A stretch of 64,000 nucleotides of DNA, taken from assembly GCF_900156865.1 (NCBI RefSeq), contig NZ_LT732529.1, positions 3,460,866 through 3,524,865 of the forward strand, given 5' to 3'. This DNA is from Litchfieldia sinesaloumensis. Its GTDB lineage: Bacteria; Bacillota; Bacilli; Bacillales; Bacillaceae_L. Below, one piece after another: positions 35,364 to 44,517 of the stretch (positions within the stretch are counted from its first letter, which is position 1; each line of letters opens with the position of its first letter). The notes under the pieces are model-generated. The model was not told the DNA's origin. It saw only the letters and a list, made by a program, of their open reading frames with translations, and ran no database searches. Position numbers and translations under genes: made by a program.

Positions 35364-35948
35364 TTAGATTTGCTTCCGAAGCTCTGATGCTAGAAATAGC
35401 ATATCTTCCAGGAGCAGTGGGTATAGGTTTGGTCTTCTTCTAGCTGCAAGCGGATGGTAAGCGACGGTTGTTTGATATCCATTCACCTGATAGAAGTTCC
35501 CTCTCAATCCCTTAACCTCTAGCTCTGGATTATCAAAAAATGATTGAACCGCCACATTTCCGAGACAAATAATAAGCTTAGGCTTCTGCTTTTCTAGTTG
35601 TCCCTGTAGGTGGTTCATACAGATTTTCCGTGTCTTCTCTTTTTCATAGGAACCTTTTGGCTGCCTTTTTAAAATATACGTGACATAGAATTGCTCCTTA
35701 TCCAGTCCTGCTTCATGAACCGCTTGTTGCAATGTCTCTCTTGTTCCACAAACGATTGGGTTTCCTTCACGGTCTTCCCGAGCACCTGGATTATCCAAAA
35801 TAACCATAATCGGTGCTTCTGGGTTTCCCTCTCCCCAAATCATCCGAGAGCCTTGCTTATACAGCCCACAATCCTGGCAATTCTTATGTTCTTCAGGTGT
35901 TGGATCCTCTAGCCACATAACCGGACAAAATGAATTCACTTTCAACAC
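35364..35948 (-). CDS. Uracil-DNA glycosylase superfamily protein (divergent family 4/5-like)
   Basis: 194 residues. It carries CQDCGLY near residue 24, a motif-A-like LDNPGARED, and motif B AYHPLAARRR, typical of the [4Fe-4S] glycosylases. The canonical third cluster cysteine (in KCRPP) is replaced: the equivalent stretch is ILKRQP, while the fourth (KICMNHL) is kept. Presumed uracil removal from DNA, but the changes make activity uncertain. Start ambiguous among GTG 35948, TTG 35945 and GTG 35936; GGGAG lies just upstream. Confidence 0.75.
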   Translation of the reverse strand: MLKVNSFCPVMWLEDPTPEEHKNCQDCGLYKQGSRMIWGEGNPEAPIMVILDNPGAREDREGNPIVCGTRETLQQAVHEAGLDKEQFYVTYILKRQPKGSYEKEKTRKICMNHLQGQLEKQKPKLIICLGNVAVQSFFDNPELEVKGLRGNFYQVNGYQTTVAYHPLAARRRPNLYPLLLEDMLFLASELRKQI

Positions 35949-36011
35949 ACTCCCTTTTGTTTAGAATAACCAATTTGGAGTGTGAGAATTAATAAGATTT
36001 AAAGAGTGGTA

Positions 36012-36046
36012 ATCAAAACAGCCCCGCTTAGGTGCGAGGCTGAAGG
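36012..36046 (-). terminator. Terminator of the ABC exporter operon
   Basis: CAGCC-C-CGC / GCG-A-GGCTG stem (36019-36042), then TTTTGATT leftward. Confidence 0.7.
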
Positions 36047-36060
36047 TATTTCGTACTTTA

Positions 36061-37899
36061 TTATTGCCGTACGGTACTTTCCCGGAGAATAAACTGACTG
36101 TCGTACATCTCAAAGTAAACCCCTTTTTTCGCCAGTAGTTCTTGGTGTGATCCTGACTCAATAATTTCACCTTGATGGATAACTAAGATTCGATCAGCAT
36201 TTTCAATAGTCTTCAGTCGGTGAGCGATAATAAAGCTCGTTCTCCCTTCTGTTAACCGATTAATTCCTTTTTGAATCTCGATTTCAGTAGTTGTATCTAT
36301 ACTTGAAGTAGCCTCATCCAGAATTAAAATATCTGAATCTGCTAGGATCGCCCGTGCAATTGCAATTAATTGGCGCTGTCCTTGGCTCAAGTTTCCCCCA
36401 CCTGAAGTTATGTGAGTATGATAGCCTTTAGGAAAATGCTTAATAAATTGATGTGCAGAAGCCATTTTAGCGGATGTAACAACATCGTCATCTGTAGCTC
36501 CCAACTTTCCATATCTGATATTCTCCATGATAGTACCAGAGAATAGGAACGTGTCTTGCAATACAACCCCTATCTTCTTCCTCAATGAACTAATTTGGTA
36601 GTCGCGAATATCTCGACCATCTACCTTGAGTACACCAGCAGTCACATCATAAAAACGCGACAATAAATTAATAATCGTTGTTTTACCAGAGCCGGTAGGA
36701 CCAACAAGTGCAATTTTCTCACCAGCTTTTACGCTGAAATCAATATTCTTTAAGATTGACTTACCTTCATCATATCCGAAATACACATGCGAAAACTCCA
36801 CGTTACCCTTTAATGAATCGACAACTTTGGCATTCCCTTTGTCCTCGATATCCGGAGTTTCATCCATTATTTCAAATACCCGCTCTGCACCGGCAATAGC
36901 CGATTGAAACATATTTAATAGATTTGAAAGCTGATTAATTGGCCTAAAAAACTGCCGAGAATAAAGCACGAAAGCCCCAATTATTCCTACACTTGCAAAA
37001 TCATAAACGGTCAATACCGCTCCAACCGCTATGACAAGTCCAAGGCCAAGATTATTTATGAAGTTGTTCACGGGACCCAAAAATCCCGACACTGTATCAG
37101 CATCCATAGCCGATTTCCGTAGACGCTCATTGATTTCCGAAAATTGTTGGTTACTTTTTTCCTCTACTCCAAATAATCGTATAACTTCACTACCTGCGAT
37201 AGATTCCTCGATTACTCCATTTAATTCTCCTAAATCGCGTTGTCTTTTAATAAAATGACTACTACTATATTTAATTAGCTTTTTTGTTGTAAAGATCATT
37301 AAAGGAATCACAAGTAGCGTTACAATTGCAAGCACCCAACTAAGTGAAAACATCGCAATAGATACTCCTGTAATCGTTAAAGTCGATGAGAGAATTTGAA
37401 TAACACTTTGACTTAATGCATTGTTCAAAGTATCGATGTCATTCGTCACCCTACTCATTAGATCACCGTGTGTCCGCTTGTCAAAGAATCGCAAGGAAAG
37501 TGTTTGTAGTTTATTAAATAGATTTTGTCGTAAACTACGTATTGTTTCAATCGATACTCGTACCATCATGAAGGTCTGTAGCCAAGTGAATAAGGCAATT
37601 CCTATATAAACAACTGCGAGTATCCCTAAAAAAATAACCGTACCAGCAATGTCTTTTGGAATGATATAACCATCGATAATAATACCGATTAAATAGGGTC
37701 CAACTAGCCCAAGAATTGTGGATAGGATAACAAAAATAATCGAGGTAACCAATGCCACTTTTTGTTTCTCCATTAGATCCCATATTCTTTTAATCGTACC
37801 CTTCCAATCCTTTGCTTTTTCGACAGGACCACTTAATCCTCGCGGTCCACGTACACGGTTCATCATATTGGAAGTCGACTGTGAACTCGTTTTACTCAT
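36061..37899 (-). CDS. ABC exporter half-transporter (YfiC-like subunit)
   Basis: 612 residues: six-helix membrane domain (about 40-340) and an ABC ATPase domain with Walker A GPTGSGKTT, signature NLSQGQRQL, Walker B ILILDEATSSID and the switch histidine in IIAHRLKTI. Second half of a heterodimer; its ATG overlaps the stop of the upstream subunit (ATGA). Similar to B. subtilis YfiC. Likely exports drugs or lipids. Confidence 0.88.
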   Translation of the reverse strand: MSKTSSQSTSNMMNRVRGPRGLSGPVEKAKDWKGTIKRIWDLMEKQKVALVTSIIFVILSTILGLVGPYLIGIIIDGYIIPKDIAGTVIFLGILAVVYIGIALFTWLQTFMMVRVSIETIRSLRQNLFNKLQTLSLRFFDKRTHGDLMSRVTNDIDTLNNALSQSVIQILSSTLTITGVSIAMFSLSWVLAIVTLLVIPLMIFTTKKLIKYSSSHFIKRQRDLGELNGVIEESIAGSEVIRLFGVEEKSNQQFSEINERLRKSAMDADTVSGFLGPVNNFINNLGLGLVIAVGAVLTVYDFASVGIIGAFVLYSRQFFRPINQLSNLLNMFQSAIAGAERVFEIMDETPDIEDKGNAKVVDSLKGNVEFSHVYFGYDEGKSILKNIDFSVKAGEKIALVGPTGSGKTTIINLLSRFYDVTAGVLKVDGRDIRDYQISSLRKKIGVVLQDTFLFSGTIMENIRYGKLGATDDDVVTSAKMASAHQFIKHFPKGYHTHITSGGGNLSQGQRQLIAIARAILADSDILILDEATSSIDTTTEIEIQKGINRLTEGRTSFIIAHRLKTIENADRILVIHQGEIIESGSHQELLAKKGVYFEMYDSQFILRESTVRQ

Positions 37900-39635
37900 C
37901 CATGATCAACCTCCTTTCCACTCTGTGTCGCATAAATGGCTTGATATGTTTCACTGATTTCCAGTAATTCAGCGTGTGTGCCGCTAGCCTCAATTTCTCC
38001 ATCTTTCATCACCAATATTTGATCTGCATTAATGATGGAAGATATCTTTGAAGAAATAATAAATACGGTTGTATTTTTGTATGATTTCCGTAACGCATGT
38101 TGAACTGCGCTTTCAGATAAGGCATCGATTGCGGAGGTTGAGTCATCAAGCACTAATATAGTCGGCCTGCGAATAAAAGCACGAGACATTGATAGACGTT
38201 GCTTTTGGCCACCCGATAAATTAGTTGCACCTTGCATCAAGGAATGGGCAAACTTATCGTCGAATCTCGATATAAACTCACTTGCAGCTGCTGATTCAAC
38301 CGCCTGCTCCAACTCACTACTTGTAGCATATTCCTTTCCGAAACGGACATTCTCTTCAATAGTCCCAGAAAACAAGGTCGCCTTTTGTGGGACGAAGCCG
38401 ATACTAGCACGCAAATGTTCAAGAGGGTAATTCTTGATATTAATTCCATCAATAAGAATTTCACCTGAATCTGGGTCATAGAGGCGGGGTATAAGTTTTA
38501 CTAGAGTTGATTTACCGCTTCCTGTGGTGCCGATAATTCCAATTGTTTTTCCTGACTCAGCTGTAAACGAAATATTCCGAAGTACGTTGTTTCCATTTTT
38601 ACTATAACTAAAATTCACCTGTCTAAATTCTACTTCACCCTTCAGTTCACTTTTTCTAAAAGACTGAACGGGTTCAGCTATGTCAATTTTCGTTTCAAGA
38701 GTTAGAAGAATTCTCTCTGCAGAAGGAAACGAGCGTGCAATTTGCATTAATACATGACTACTACTAATCAACCCATTCATCATAATGTTAAGGTAATTAA
38801 TAAATGCTAGGATGACACCCACCTGAAGTGTACCTTCATTCACCTTAATTACCCCTAACCAGAGCCCCGCAACTACTCCTAGATTGACAACGAACATCAT
38901 AATTGGCATAAGCGTTAAAATAAGTTGTTCAGCAGACATCAGTCTATTCGACAGCAAACGATTCACTTTATTAAAGTTTTCCTTTTCGTACTCTTGTCGG
39001 TCAAATGCTTTAATTACACGAATCCCCGCTAACGTTTCCTGAAGCTTTGTATTTACCTTATCCATCGCTTTTTGCACCTTAGCGTACAGCTTCCCAGACT
39101 TCATTGAGAAAAAATAGATAAAAGCAATCAGAACCGGAATTGATACTAATAGAACCGGAAACAGTTCTCTTGCTGTAAACCAAACGATTATGACTGAACC
39201 GATAAATAATAAAGGTCCTCGAACAAATATACGCAAAGTCATGATAACAGCCTGCTGTAAAGTCGTAATATCGTTCGTTGTTATCGTAATTAATTTACCT
39301 GTTCCAAACGAATCGATATTCTGATTTGAAAATTGGCCTATCTTTCTAAATACATCACGGCGGATGTCCGTAGAAAAATTCACAGCTGACTTCGCTGCAT
39401 AGATTGAACTACCCATTCCACCAATTAAACCAATAATTGCACACAGAAGCATGAGTAGTCCTAGTTTAATGACATATCCGTTATCTTGATTCGCAATTCC
39501 TGTATCTATCATCTTCTGCATAATATTTGGCTGGAAAAGGTCCATCACCACTTCTATACACATAAAAAGCGGTGCTAAGATTACATACCAAAGATATGGT
39601 TTAAGATACCGTATTAATTTTTTCATGGCTTTCAT
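37896..39635 (-). CDS. ABC exporter half-transporter (YfiB-like subunit)
   Basis: 579 residues, membrane domain plus ATPase. Walker A GTTGSGKST and signature NLSGGQKQRL are canonical, but the Walker B region is LVLDDSTSAID, where the catalytic Glu is Asp (DDS instead of DEA), and the switch-His position is ISSKISSI, lacking His. This is the normal asymmetry of heterodimeric exporters with one degenerate nucleotide site. Starts 12 bp after the PadR gene. Confidence 0.88.
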   Translation of the reverse strand: MKAMKKLIRYLKPYLWYVILAPLFMCIEVVMDLFQPNIMQKMIDTGIANQDNGYVIKLGLLMLLCAIIGLIGGMGSSIYAAKSAVNFSTDIRRDVFRKIGQFSNQNIDSFGTGKLITITTNDITTLQQAVIMTLRIFVRGPLLFIGSVIIVWFTARELFPVLLVSIPVLIAFIYFFSMKSGKLYAKVQKAMDKVNTKLQETLAGIRVIKAFDRQEYEKENFNKVNRLLSNRLMSAEQLILTLMPIMMFVVNLGVVAGLWLGVIKVNEGTLQVGVILAFINYLNIMMNGLISSSHVLMQIARSFPSAERILLTLETKIDIAEPVQSFRKSELKGEVEFRQVNFSYSKNGNNVLRNISFTAESGKTIGIIGTTGSGKSTLVKLIPRLYDPDSGEILIDGINIKNYPLEHLRASIGFVPQKATLFSGTIEENVRFGKEYATSSELEQAVESAAASEFISRFDDKFAHSLMQGATNLSGGQKQRLSMSRAFIRRPTILVLDDSTSAIDALSESAVQHALRKSYKNTTVFIISSKISSIINADQILVMKDGEIEASGTHAELLEISETYQAIYATQSGKEVDHG

Positions 39636-39647
39636 GAAAACTTCCCC

Positions 39648-40106
39648 TTACTTCTTGCTTTTCTTTTTTAATTGCTCGGTTACTCCATCAATAAAGGTAA
39701 TTAACTCCGTTACCTCCTCAGGATTTCCGCGCGTTTTTTTGACAACATTTCTAACCTCTTTTTCCCATCGCTCCATTGCGGACTTAAGCTTTACAAATTC
39801 TTTGGAGTTTCTCCAAGTCATTCTCTCCTTCCACTCTTCCCAAAAATCCCCATCATGTTTTATTTCTTCCAATCTATTTAAACCACTGGTATTGATTGAA
39901 TAAATTTTTTTGTTCCCATGCACATCCTGCCTTATTAAATCTTGATCTTCTAATTCTTGAAGGGCTGGGTATACTGTACCAGCACTTGCAGAATATGCAC
40001 CATTTGAACGATCTTCTAATTCCTTCATAATTTGATAACCATGCATAGATTCTTGCTTTAACAGATGTAATATTGCTAACTGAACAAACCCTCTTTTTCT
40101 TCTCAT
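39648..40106 (-). CDS. PadR-family transcriptional regulator
   Basis: Winged HTH in residues 1-85 (FVQLAILHLLKQESMHGYQIMK, shown as LAILHLLKQESMHGYQ; SASAGTVYPALQELED) with a helical C-terminal dimerisation tail. 152 residues; AAGGAGG selects the ATG at 40106, not the open extension to 40160. First gene of the PadR-YfiB-YfiC operon, so it most likely represses the exporter until a substrate binds. A palindrome sits inside its promoter. Confidence 0.88.
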   Translation of the reverse strand: MRRKRGFVQLAILHLLKQESMHGYQIMKELEDRSNGAYSASAGTVYPALQELEDQDLIRQDVHGNKKIYSINTSGLNRLEEIKHDGDFWEEWKERMTWRNSKEFVKLKSAMERWEKEVRNVVKKTRGNPEEVTELITFIDGVTEQLKKKSKK

Positions 40107-40131
40107 TTTAGCCTCCTTATTTATATCGGTA

Positions 40132-40160
40132 ATTATAATCGATATATCGATATTCCTCAA
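40132..40160 (-). promoter_or_regulatory. PadR-operon promoter with embedded palindrome
   Basis: Leftward TTGAGG (40155-40160), 17-bp spacer, TATAAT (40132-40137). ATCGATATATCGAT (40138-40151), a perfect 14-bp palindrome, fills the spacer and is the likely PadR operator. Confidence 0.75.
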
Positions 40161-40278
40161 TCGTAATCAAATAAAAAGTGGGTTCTTGAATAATTGCACA
40201 CATTTTCCAAATAATACAACGGTGGGATAGCTTTCCTTGGATATTAAATATCGAAATGGTTAAGGGGGAATTAAATCT

Positions 40279-40746
40279 ATGTTATTTCGAAGGCATGTAG
40301 TCTTTAACATTCTAATTGTTTTGTTTCCATGGCTAACATTGCTATTAATGGGGAAGCGAGATGTAAAGCGTTATTCATTTGCTGGTATCTTTATTATCTT
40401 TTTTGAGATACTCAACCATATGTATGGTTACAAACAGAAGTGGTGGAAGTTTTACGATAGACGCAGGTCATTTTTCAAGGATGAACTTCCGTTTAGCATT
40501 GGCCCTTATATGCCTTTGTCTATGTGGCTACTTAAGCTTTCATTTGGAAATTTTAAAAAGTTCATCACTCTCAATGTAGTTTTTGATGGCATCTTTGCTT
40601 TTTTCATTATGGATGTTTTTAAAAAATTTAAGATTATTAAGCTTAATAAATTATCCCGTTTACAATTTTTCTTCTATATTCATTACAAAGCATATCTTCT
40701 ATATGCCTTCCAGTACGTATATGAAAAATACAAAAGATATATTTAA
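40279..40746 (+). CDS. Hypothetical membrane protein, 155 residues
   Basis: Not recognised with certainty. Three to four hydrophobic segments (about 8-25, 32-46, 78-92, 98-115) separated by basic, aromatic-rich loops (KQKWWKFYDRRRSFF) and a Lys/Tyr-rich C-terminus. AAGGGGGA ribosome site 8-9 nt before the ATG, and a terminator follows. The look is that of small Bacillus membrane proteins of unknown function. Confidence 0.7.
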   Translation: MLFRRHVVFNILIVLFPWLTLLLMGKRDVKRYSFAGIFIIFFEILNHMYGYKQKWWKFYDRRRSFFKDELPFSIGPYMPLSMWLLKLSFGNFKKFITLNVVFDGIFAFFIMDVFKKFKIIKLNKLSRLQFFFYIHYKAYLLYAFQYVYEKYKRYI

Positions 40747-40751
40747 AACAG

Positions 40752-40797
40752 AGAGGCTACTTGATCCATTCAATCCAAGTAGCTTTATGTATTTTTT
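40752..40797 (+). terminator. Terminator after the hypothetical membrane protein
   Basis: GCTACTTG / CAAGTAGC stem with a 12-nt loop, then TTTATGTATTTTTT. Confidence 0.65.
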
Positions 40798-41019
40798 AGT
40801 CAGTATTATACTTAAGCCGAAAAACATTCAATCTATAAAAGACGAAAATTTTCTGTTTTAGATTATGTATATGAATCAGTTCAAATAATAAAGCGGATAT
40901 TTAGGAGCATTCTGGATATATAGTTCGGAAATTGCTTCTATTTTTAAGAAAACGGGATATTATGTCGACTAGACATGGCTTTATGCGGTTATATCACCGA
41001 ATCTATTATTATATCACGT

Positions 41020-41049
41020 TTGCTACTATGCTAATATTGTTGATATGAT
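41020..41049 (+). promoter_or_regulatory. Predicted promoter of the NCS1 permease
   Basis: TTGCTA (41020-41025), 18-bp spacer, TATGAT (41044-41049). The stretch 40798-41019 upstream of it holds no visible gene. Confidence 0.45.
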
Positions 41050-41096
41050 TATATTCAGTTAATCGAACTGAAGAGTTTAGTTACCAATAAAACATA

Positions 41097-41116
41097 TTTG
41101 TGAATTTATTCACAAA
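41097..41116. promoter_or_regulatory. Perfect Rex-type palindrome
   Basis: TTTGTGAATTTATTCACAAA is a full match to TTGTGAA-N4-TTCACAA with one extra symmetric base pair. It lies in the leader, just before the ribosome site GAGGAG of the NCS1 permease, where a bound repressor would block elongation. Confidence 0.65.
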
Positions 41117-41138
41117 TAGTAAAAGAGGAGTTGATAGG

Positions 41139-42536
41139 ATGGGAACTGATATCCAAGCAGATCAAAATCACGATGCAATGAGTGATGATTATTCATTGGA
41201 TAGGGTACCACTTAACAAGAGAAATATGGGTTGGTTAAGTATAACAAATATCACTTTCGGAATTGCTACAGCTATTTTTTATTTTCAAATGGGAAGTGTA
41301 ATGGCACTTCAATTTGGTGCTATTAATGCCATCATTTCAGCTATTTATGCGATTATCGTAGCCGGTATTCTTGGTACATTCATTGCTTACTTATCTGCAA
41401 AGTCAGGTATGAATGTCAATTTACTATCAAGGGGTGGCGGATTCGGATATATTGGCGCATCATTAACCTCCATCATTTATGCCACAAATTTCATCATGTA
41501 TTGTGCACTTGAAGGTTTAATTCTAGTGGCAGCAGTCCACGAATTTATACCTACTATTCCTGAGTGGGCCTTAATTCTTTTCTTCGGAACCATTGTCATT
41601 CCATTAAACTGGTTTGGAATCAAACAATTGGATAAATTACAGAAATGGTCACTGCCTCTTTTTGGCATCTTTTTAATTGCCGCAATTATAATGGCTGCTA
41701 TGACACCTTCTGTATATAATGGGAGCTTCTGGTCCTATATGCCAGAGAATGTACAAGTTGGAGGTACTGCTCTCTTGTTATGTATTGGTATGCAGCACGG
41801 CATTATGGGATTGACCCCCCTACTTGCATCTGATTACGCACGGTTCTTAAAACCTAAAGATTTGAAAATTGGGGCATTTGCAATTGGGTTCGTCCCACAA
41901 ATTTTCTGTTTTGGCGTTATGGGCGGATTAGGCATTTGGTTCGGTGTCCGACTGGGTGAACCAAATCCTGGTGTGTACATTGTCACCCTTCTAGGCATGT
42001 GGGGAGCTTTATTTACAATGATTACCCAAGTTCGAATTAACGTTACGAACATATATAGTGGTTCGCTATCTCTTTCAAACTTCTTTGAAAACATGTTTCA
42101 CTTTAAACCTGGAAGACGTTTTTGGGTTATTGTAACAGGAGTATCTGCCATCATTCTAATGCTTACAGATATCGTAAATCATCTCGGAACAGTTTTAACA
42201 TTTCAAGGTGTCTTCTTATTGTCTTGGGCGGCAATTTTAGTTACGGATGCTGTCTTTGTTAAAAGAATATTAAAAATTGGCCCTGGGTATTATGAAGCTA
42301 GACAAAAGAATTTATTTAAATGGAATCCCGTAGGTGTAACCGCATTGTTAGTTTCAAGTGCCCTTGGGACTATCGCGGCACTCGGTTTTATGGGAACCTT
42401 TTTACAAAGTACAGCTGCATTCTTTGCAGCAATACTTGCATCTATCCTCACAATACTAGTAGCAATAGCTACCAAGGGAAAATATTATATAAAACAAGAA
42501 GCAGCGGACATTAAAAAAGAAGAATACGTTGCTTAA
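41139..42536 (+). CDS. NCS1-family purine/cytosine-type permease
   Basis: About 465 residues with twelve predicted helices; NCS1 signature region around ITFGIATAIFYFQMGSVMAL and QVRINVTNIYSGSLSLSNFF. GAGGAG with 8-nt spacing picks the ATG at 41139 rather than the upstream extension. Substrate (nucleobase, hydantoin or similar) unknown; it is a different branch from the codB product. The Rex-type site suggests redox-linked control. Confidence 0.83.
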   Translation: MGTDIQADQNHDAMSDDYSLDRVPLNKRNMGWLSITNITFGIATAIFYFQMGSVMALQFGAINAIISAIYAIIVAGILGTFIAYLSAKSGMNVNLLSRGGGFGYIGASLTSIIYATNFIMYCALEGLILVAAVHEFIPTIPEWALILFFGTIVIPLNWFGIKQLDKLQKWSLPLFGIFLIAAIIMAAMTPSVYNGSFWSYMPENVQVGGTALLLCIGMQHGIMGLTPLLASDYARFLKPKDLKIGAFAIGFVPQIFCFGVMGGLGIWFGVRLGEPNPGVYIVTLLGMWGALFTMITQVRINVTNIYSGSLSLSNFFENMFHFKPGRRFWVIVTGVSAIILMLTDIVNHLGTVLTFQGVFLLSWAAILVTDAVFVKRILKIGPGYYEARQKNLFKWNPVGVTALLVSSALGTIAALGFMGTFLQSTAAFFAAILASILTILVAIATKGKYYIKQEAADIKKEEYVA

Positions 42537-42541
42537 CGGCT

Positions 42542-42573
42542 TTTACCCTCTACTTTATTGTAGAGGGTTTTTA
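42542..42573. terminator. Bidirectional terminator between NCS1 permease and hprK
   Basis: CCCTCTAC (42546-42553) pairs with GTAGAGGG (42560-42567), followed by TTTTTA. Confidence 0.8.
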
Positions 42574-42577
42574 CTTA

Positions 42578-43522
42578 TTACTTATCCGAATTCGTAAATT
42601 CTTCGTCAATTCTGCTCATGAATTCCTCTGCAGCGTTATATCCTTGTTGCCTTAGATACCAGTTGTTTGCGGCAGCCTCAATTAGACCTGCTACATCACG
42701 TCCAGGCTGTAACTGTATTTCAATTGATGGGATCTTCACACCCATATATTCCATTGTGTTAATCTCCTGGTCTAGATCATTATACAAGCCGTCCTTTTCC
42801 CATTTCGTTAAATGAATATCTAAGGAAATACGTGTTTCATCTTGAAATGCTTTACGTCCATACATCCGAACCACATTTAATAGGCCAATGCTTCGTAAAG
42901 CCAAGAACTCCTTTGTCTTTTCGTCATGTGTTCCTAAAATGGTTTGTGGACTTAGTTTTTTTAAAACAACAATATCATCCGCTACAAGTCGATGGCCTCT
43001 GCGAATCAGTGTATGTGCTGTCTCACTTTTCCCCACACCAGAGTTCCCACGAATAAGGATTCCTATCCCCGACACATTCATGCAAACCCCATGCACCGCA
43101 ATTTGCTCAGCTAATTCCTTTATCAAAAAAGAATCTAATTTAACAATAAAATCGGAAGTTACCTCAGGTTCATTTGTAACTAACAACGGAATTCCTTGCT
43201 CTAAACAATGATGTGTTAAATAGGTGAGTCCTTCCTCACCACACGTCACAATGAAACAAGGTGGGCGATATTGAACAATATTCCCTATTCGGATTCTACG
43301 TTCTTCTTTTGTTAGCTTATGTAAATAGGTAATTTCCTTTTTTCCAAGGATTTGAACTCGTTCAGTTGGAAAAAAGTCAAAATGCCCTACGAACTCTAGA
43401 CCGGGCCTATGTACCCTAGATTGTGTAATATTATGATGTAACTGGTCTTCACCAGCCAATACCTTTAATGAGAACTTACGAACCAAGTCTCCTACCGTAA
43501 CCTGTTTCAACCGGCCACTCAC
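42578..43522 (-). CDS. hprK: HPr kinase/phosphorylase-like protein, divergent
   Basis: 314 residues with N-terminal HprK domain and C-terminal kinase domain. The active-site His (VHGVCMNV), P-loop GNSGVGKSE and VADD motif are intact. The second signature, EIRGLGIINV in B. subtilis, reads ALRSIGLLNV here (Glu to Ala, Gly to Ser), and PVRPGRN is QLQPGRD. HprK phosphorylates and dephosphorylates HPr-Ser46 for CcpA control. It is not linked to lgt as in the usual hprK-lgt operon, so this may be a second, specialised copy. Clear ATG; monocistronic. Confidence 0.82.
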   Translation of the reverse strand: MSGRLKQVTVGDLVRKFSLKVLAGEDQLHHNITQSRVHRPGLEFVGHFDFFPTERVQILGKKEITYLHKLTKEERRIRIGNIVQYRPPCFIVTCGEEGLTYLTHHCLEQGIPLLVTNEPEVTSDFIVKLDSFLIKELAEQIAVHGVCMNVSGIGILIRGNSGVGKSETAHTLIRRGHRLVADDIVVLKKLSPQTILGTHDEKTKEFLALRSIGLLNVVRMYGRKAFQDETRISLDIHLTKWEKDGLYNDLDQEINTMEYMGVKIPSIEIQLQPGRDVAGLIEAAANNWYLRQQGYNAAEEFMSRIDEEFTNSDK

Positions 43523-43604
43523 CGCCCCATTTTGCTTATTTACATGAAATTATACTTTATCAGCAGTGAAAACGTCATCTAGATGTTACTAAAATCTCTG
43601 AAAA

Positions 43605-44447
43605 CTAATTCTCTTTCCCCTTAGATACAGGGTTTTCGTGATAAGAAATCCAATCGCTATAACTTCCAGCATATAGTCTTACGTTCTTAAACCCCGCCAT
43701 TTTTAAAGCTATATAGTTGGGAGTGGCTGTTACACCTGAACCACAATATACGATAATTTCAGCCTCTTCGTTGAGGTCTGTGAATCTCTTTTTCTGTTCT
43801 TCATTATCTTTAAATGCACCTTGATCCAATCCCTCAAGCCAACACTTATTAAGGGCTCCTGGGATATGCCCCGCGATTCGGTCAATGGGTTCAACTTCTC
43901 CAAGATAGCGGCTTTCATCTCTAGAGTCTATCAATATCGATGATGGAGACTTCTGGGCGACTATTTGTTTTACTTCCTCATAAGAAGCAAGCATATCCTC
44001 TTGAATATCCTCTACAAACAGAGCCGGTTTTACTTCAGGTACTTCGCTCGAAGTTGGATAACCCGCTTCTACCCAGCCTTTAAAGCCTTCGTTAAGAACA
44101 TAAACCTTGTCATGACCTATGTATGTCAACAACCACCAAAAGCGAGAGGCAAATTGGCCCTCTCCTCCATCATAGGCAATGACTGTTGTTGTATTATCTA
44201 TGCCCACCTTCTCAATCTCACGCTTAAACTGCGCCATATCCGGAAGCGGATGTCTTCCCCCGTGCTTTTTAACTGGAGCAGAAAGTTGCTTTTCTAAATC
44301 AAAATAGAATGCCCTTGGGATATGACTCTCGGTATAGAGTCTTCCTCCTTCTTCAGGGTCTCCTAATGCAAATCGGCAATCGATTATTCTTACATTCTCG
44401 TTATGTAGTTGTTCAACTACCCATTCTTTATTTACAACAAAATTCAT
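43605..44447 (-). CDS. Two-domain rhodanese-family sulfurtransferase
   Basis: 280 residues with an inactive N-terminal rhodanese domain and a C-terminal domain holding the catalytic loop VYCGSGVTATPN (Cys about 237). The CG-S-GVT loop type is that of 3-mercaptopyruvate sulfurtransferases rather than thiosulfate ones (CRKGVT). Cytosolic. Excellent GGAGGG ribosome site. Monocistronic. Confidence 0.87.
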   Translation of the reverse strand: MNFVVNKEWVVEQLHNENVRIIDCRFALGDPEEGGRLYTESHIPRAFYFDLEKQLSAPVKKHGGRHPLPDMAQFKREIEKVGIDNTTTVIAYDGGEGQFASRFWWLLTYIGHDKVYVLNEGFKGWVEAGYPTSSEVPEVKPALFVEDIQEDMLASYEEVKQIVAQKSPSSILIDSRDESRYLGEVEPIDRIAGHIPGALNKCWLEGLDQGAFKDNEEQKKRFTDLNEEAEIIVYCGSGVTATPNYIALKMAGFKNVRLYAGSYSDWISYHENPVSKGKEN

Positions 44448-44517
44448 ATTACTCCCTCCTTTATTTTGTTTGGGAAAGACCTCAATAGATCTTTACTAAA
44501 AATAATCCGTACTTCTT

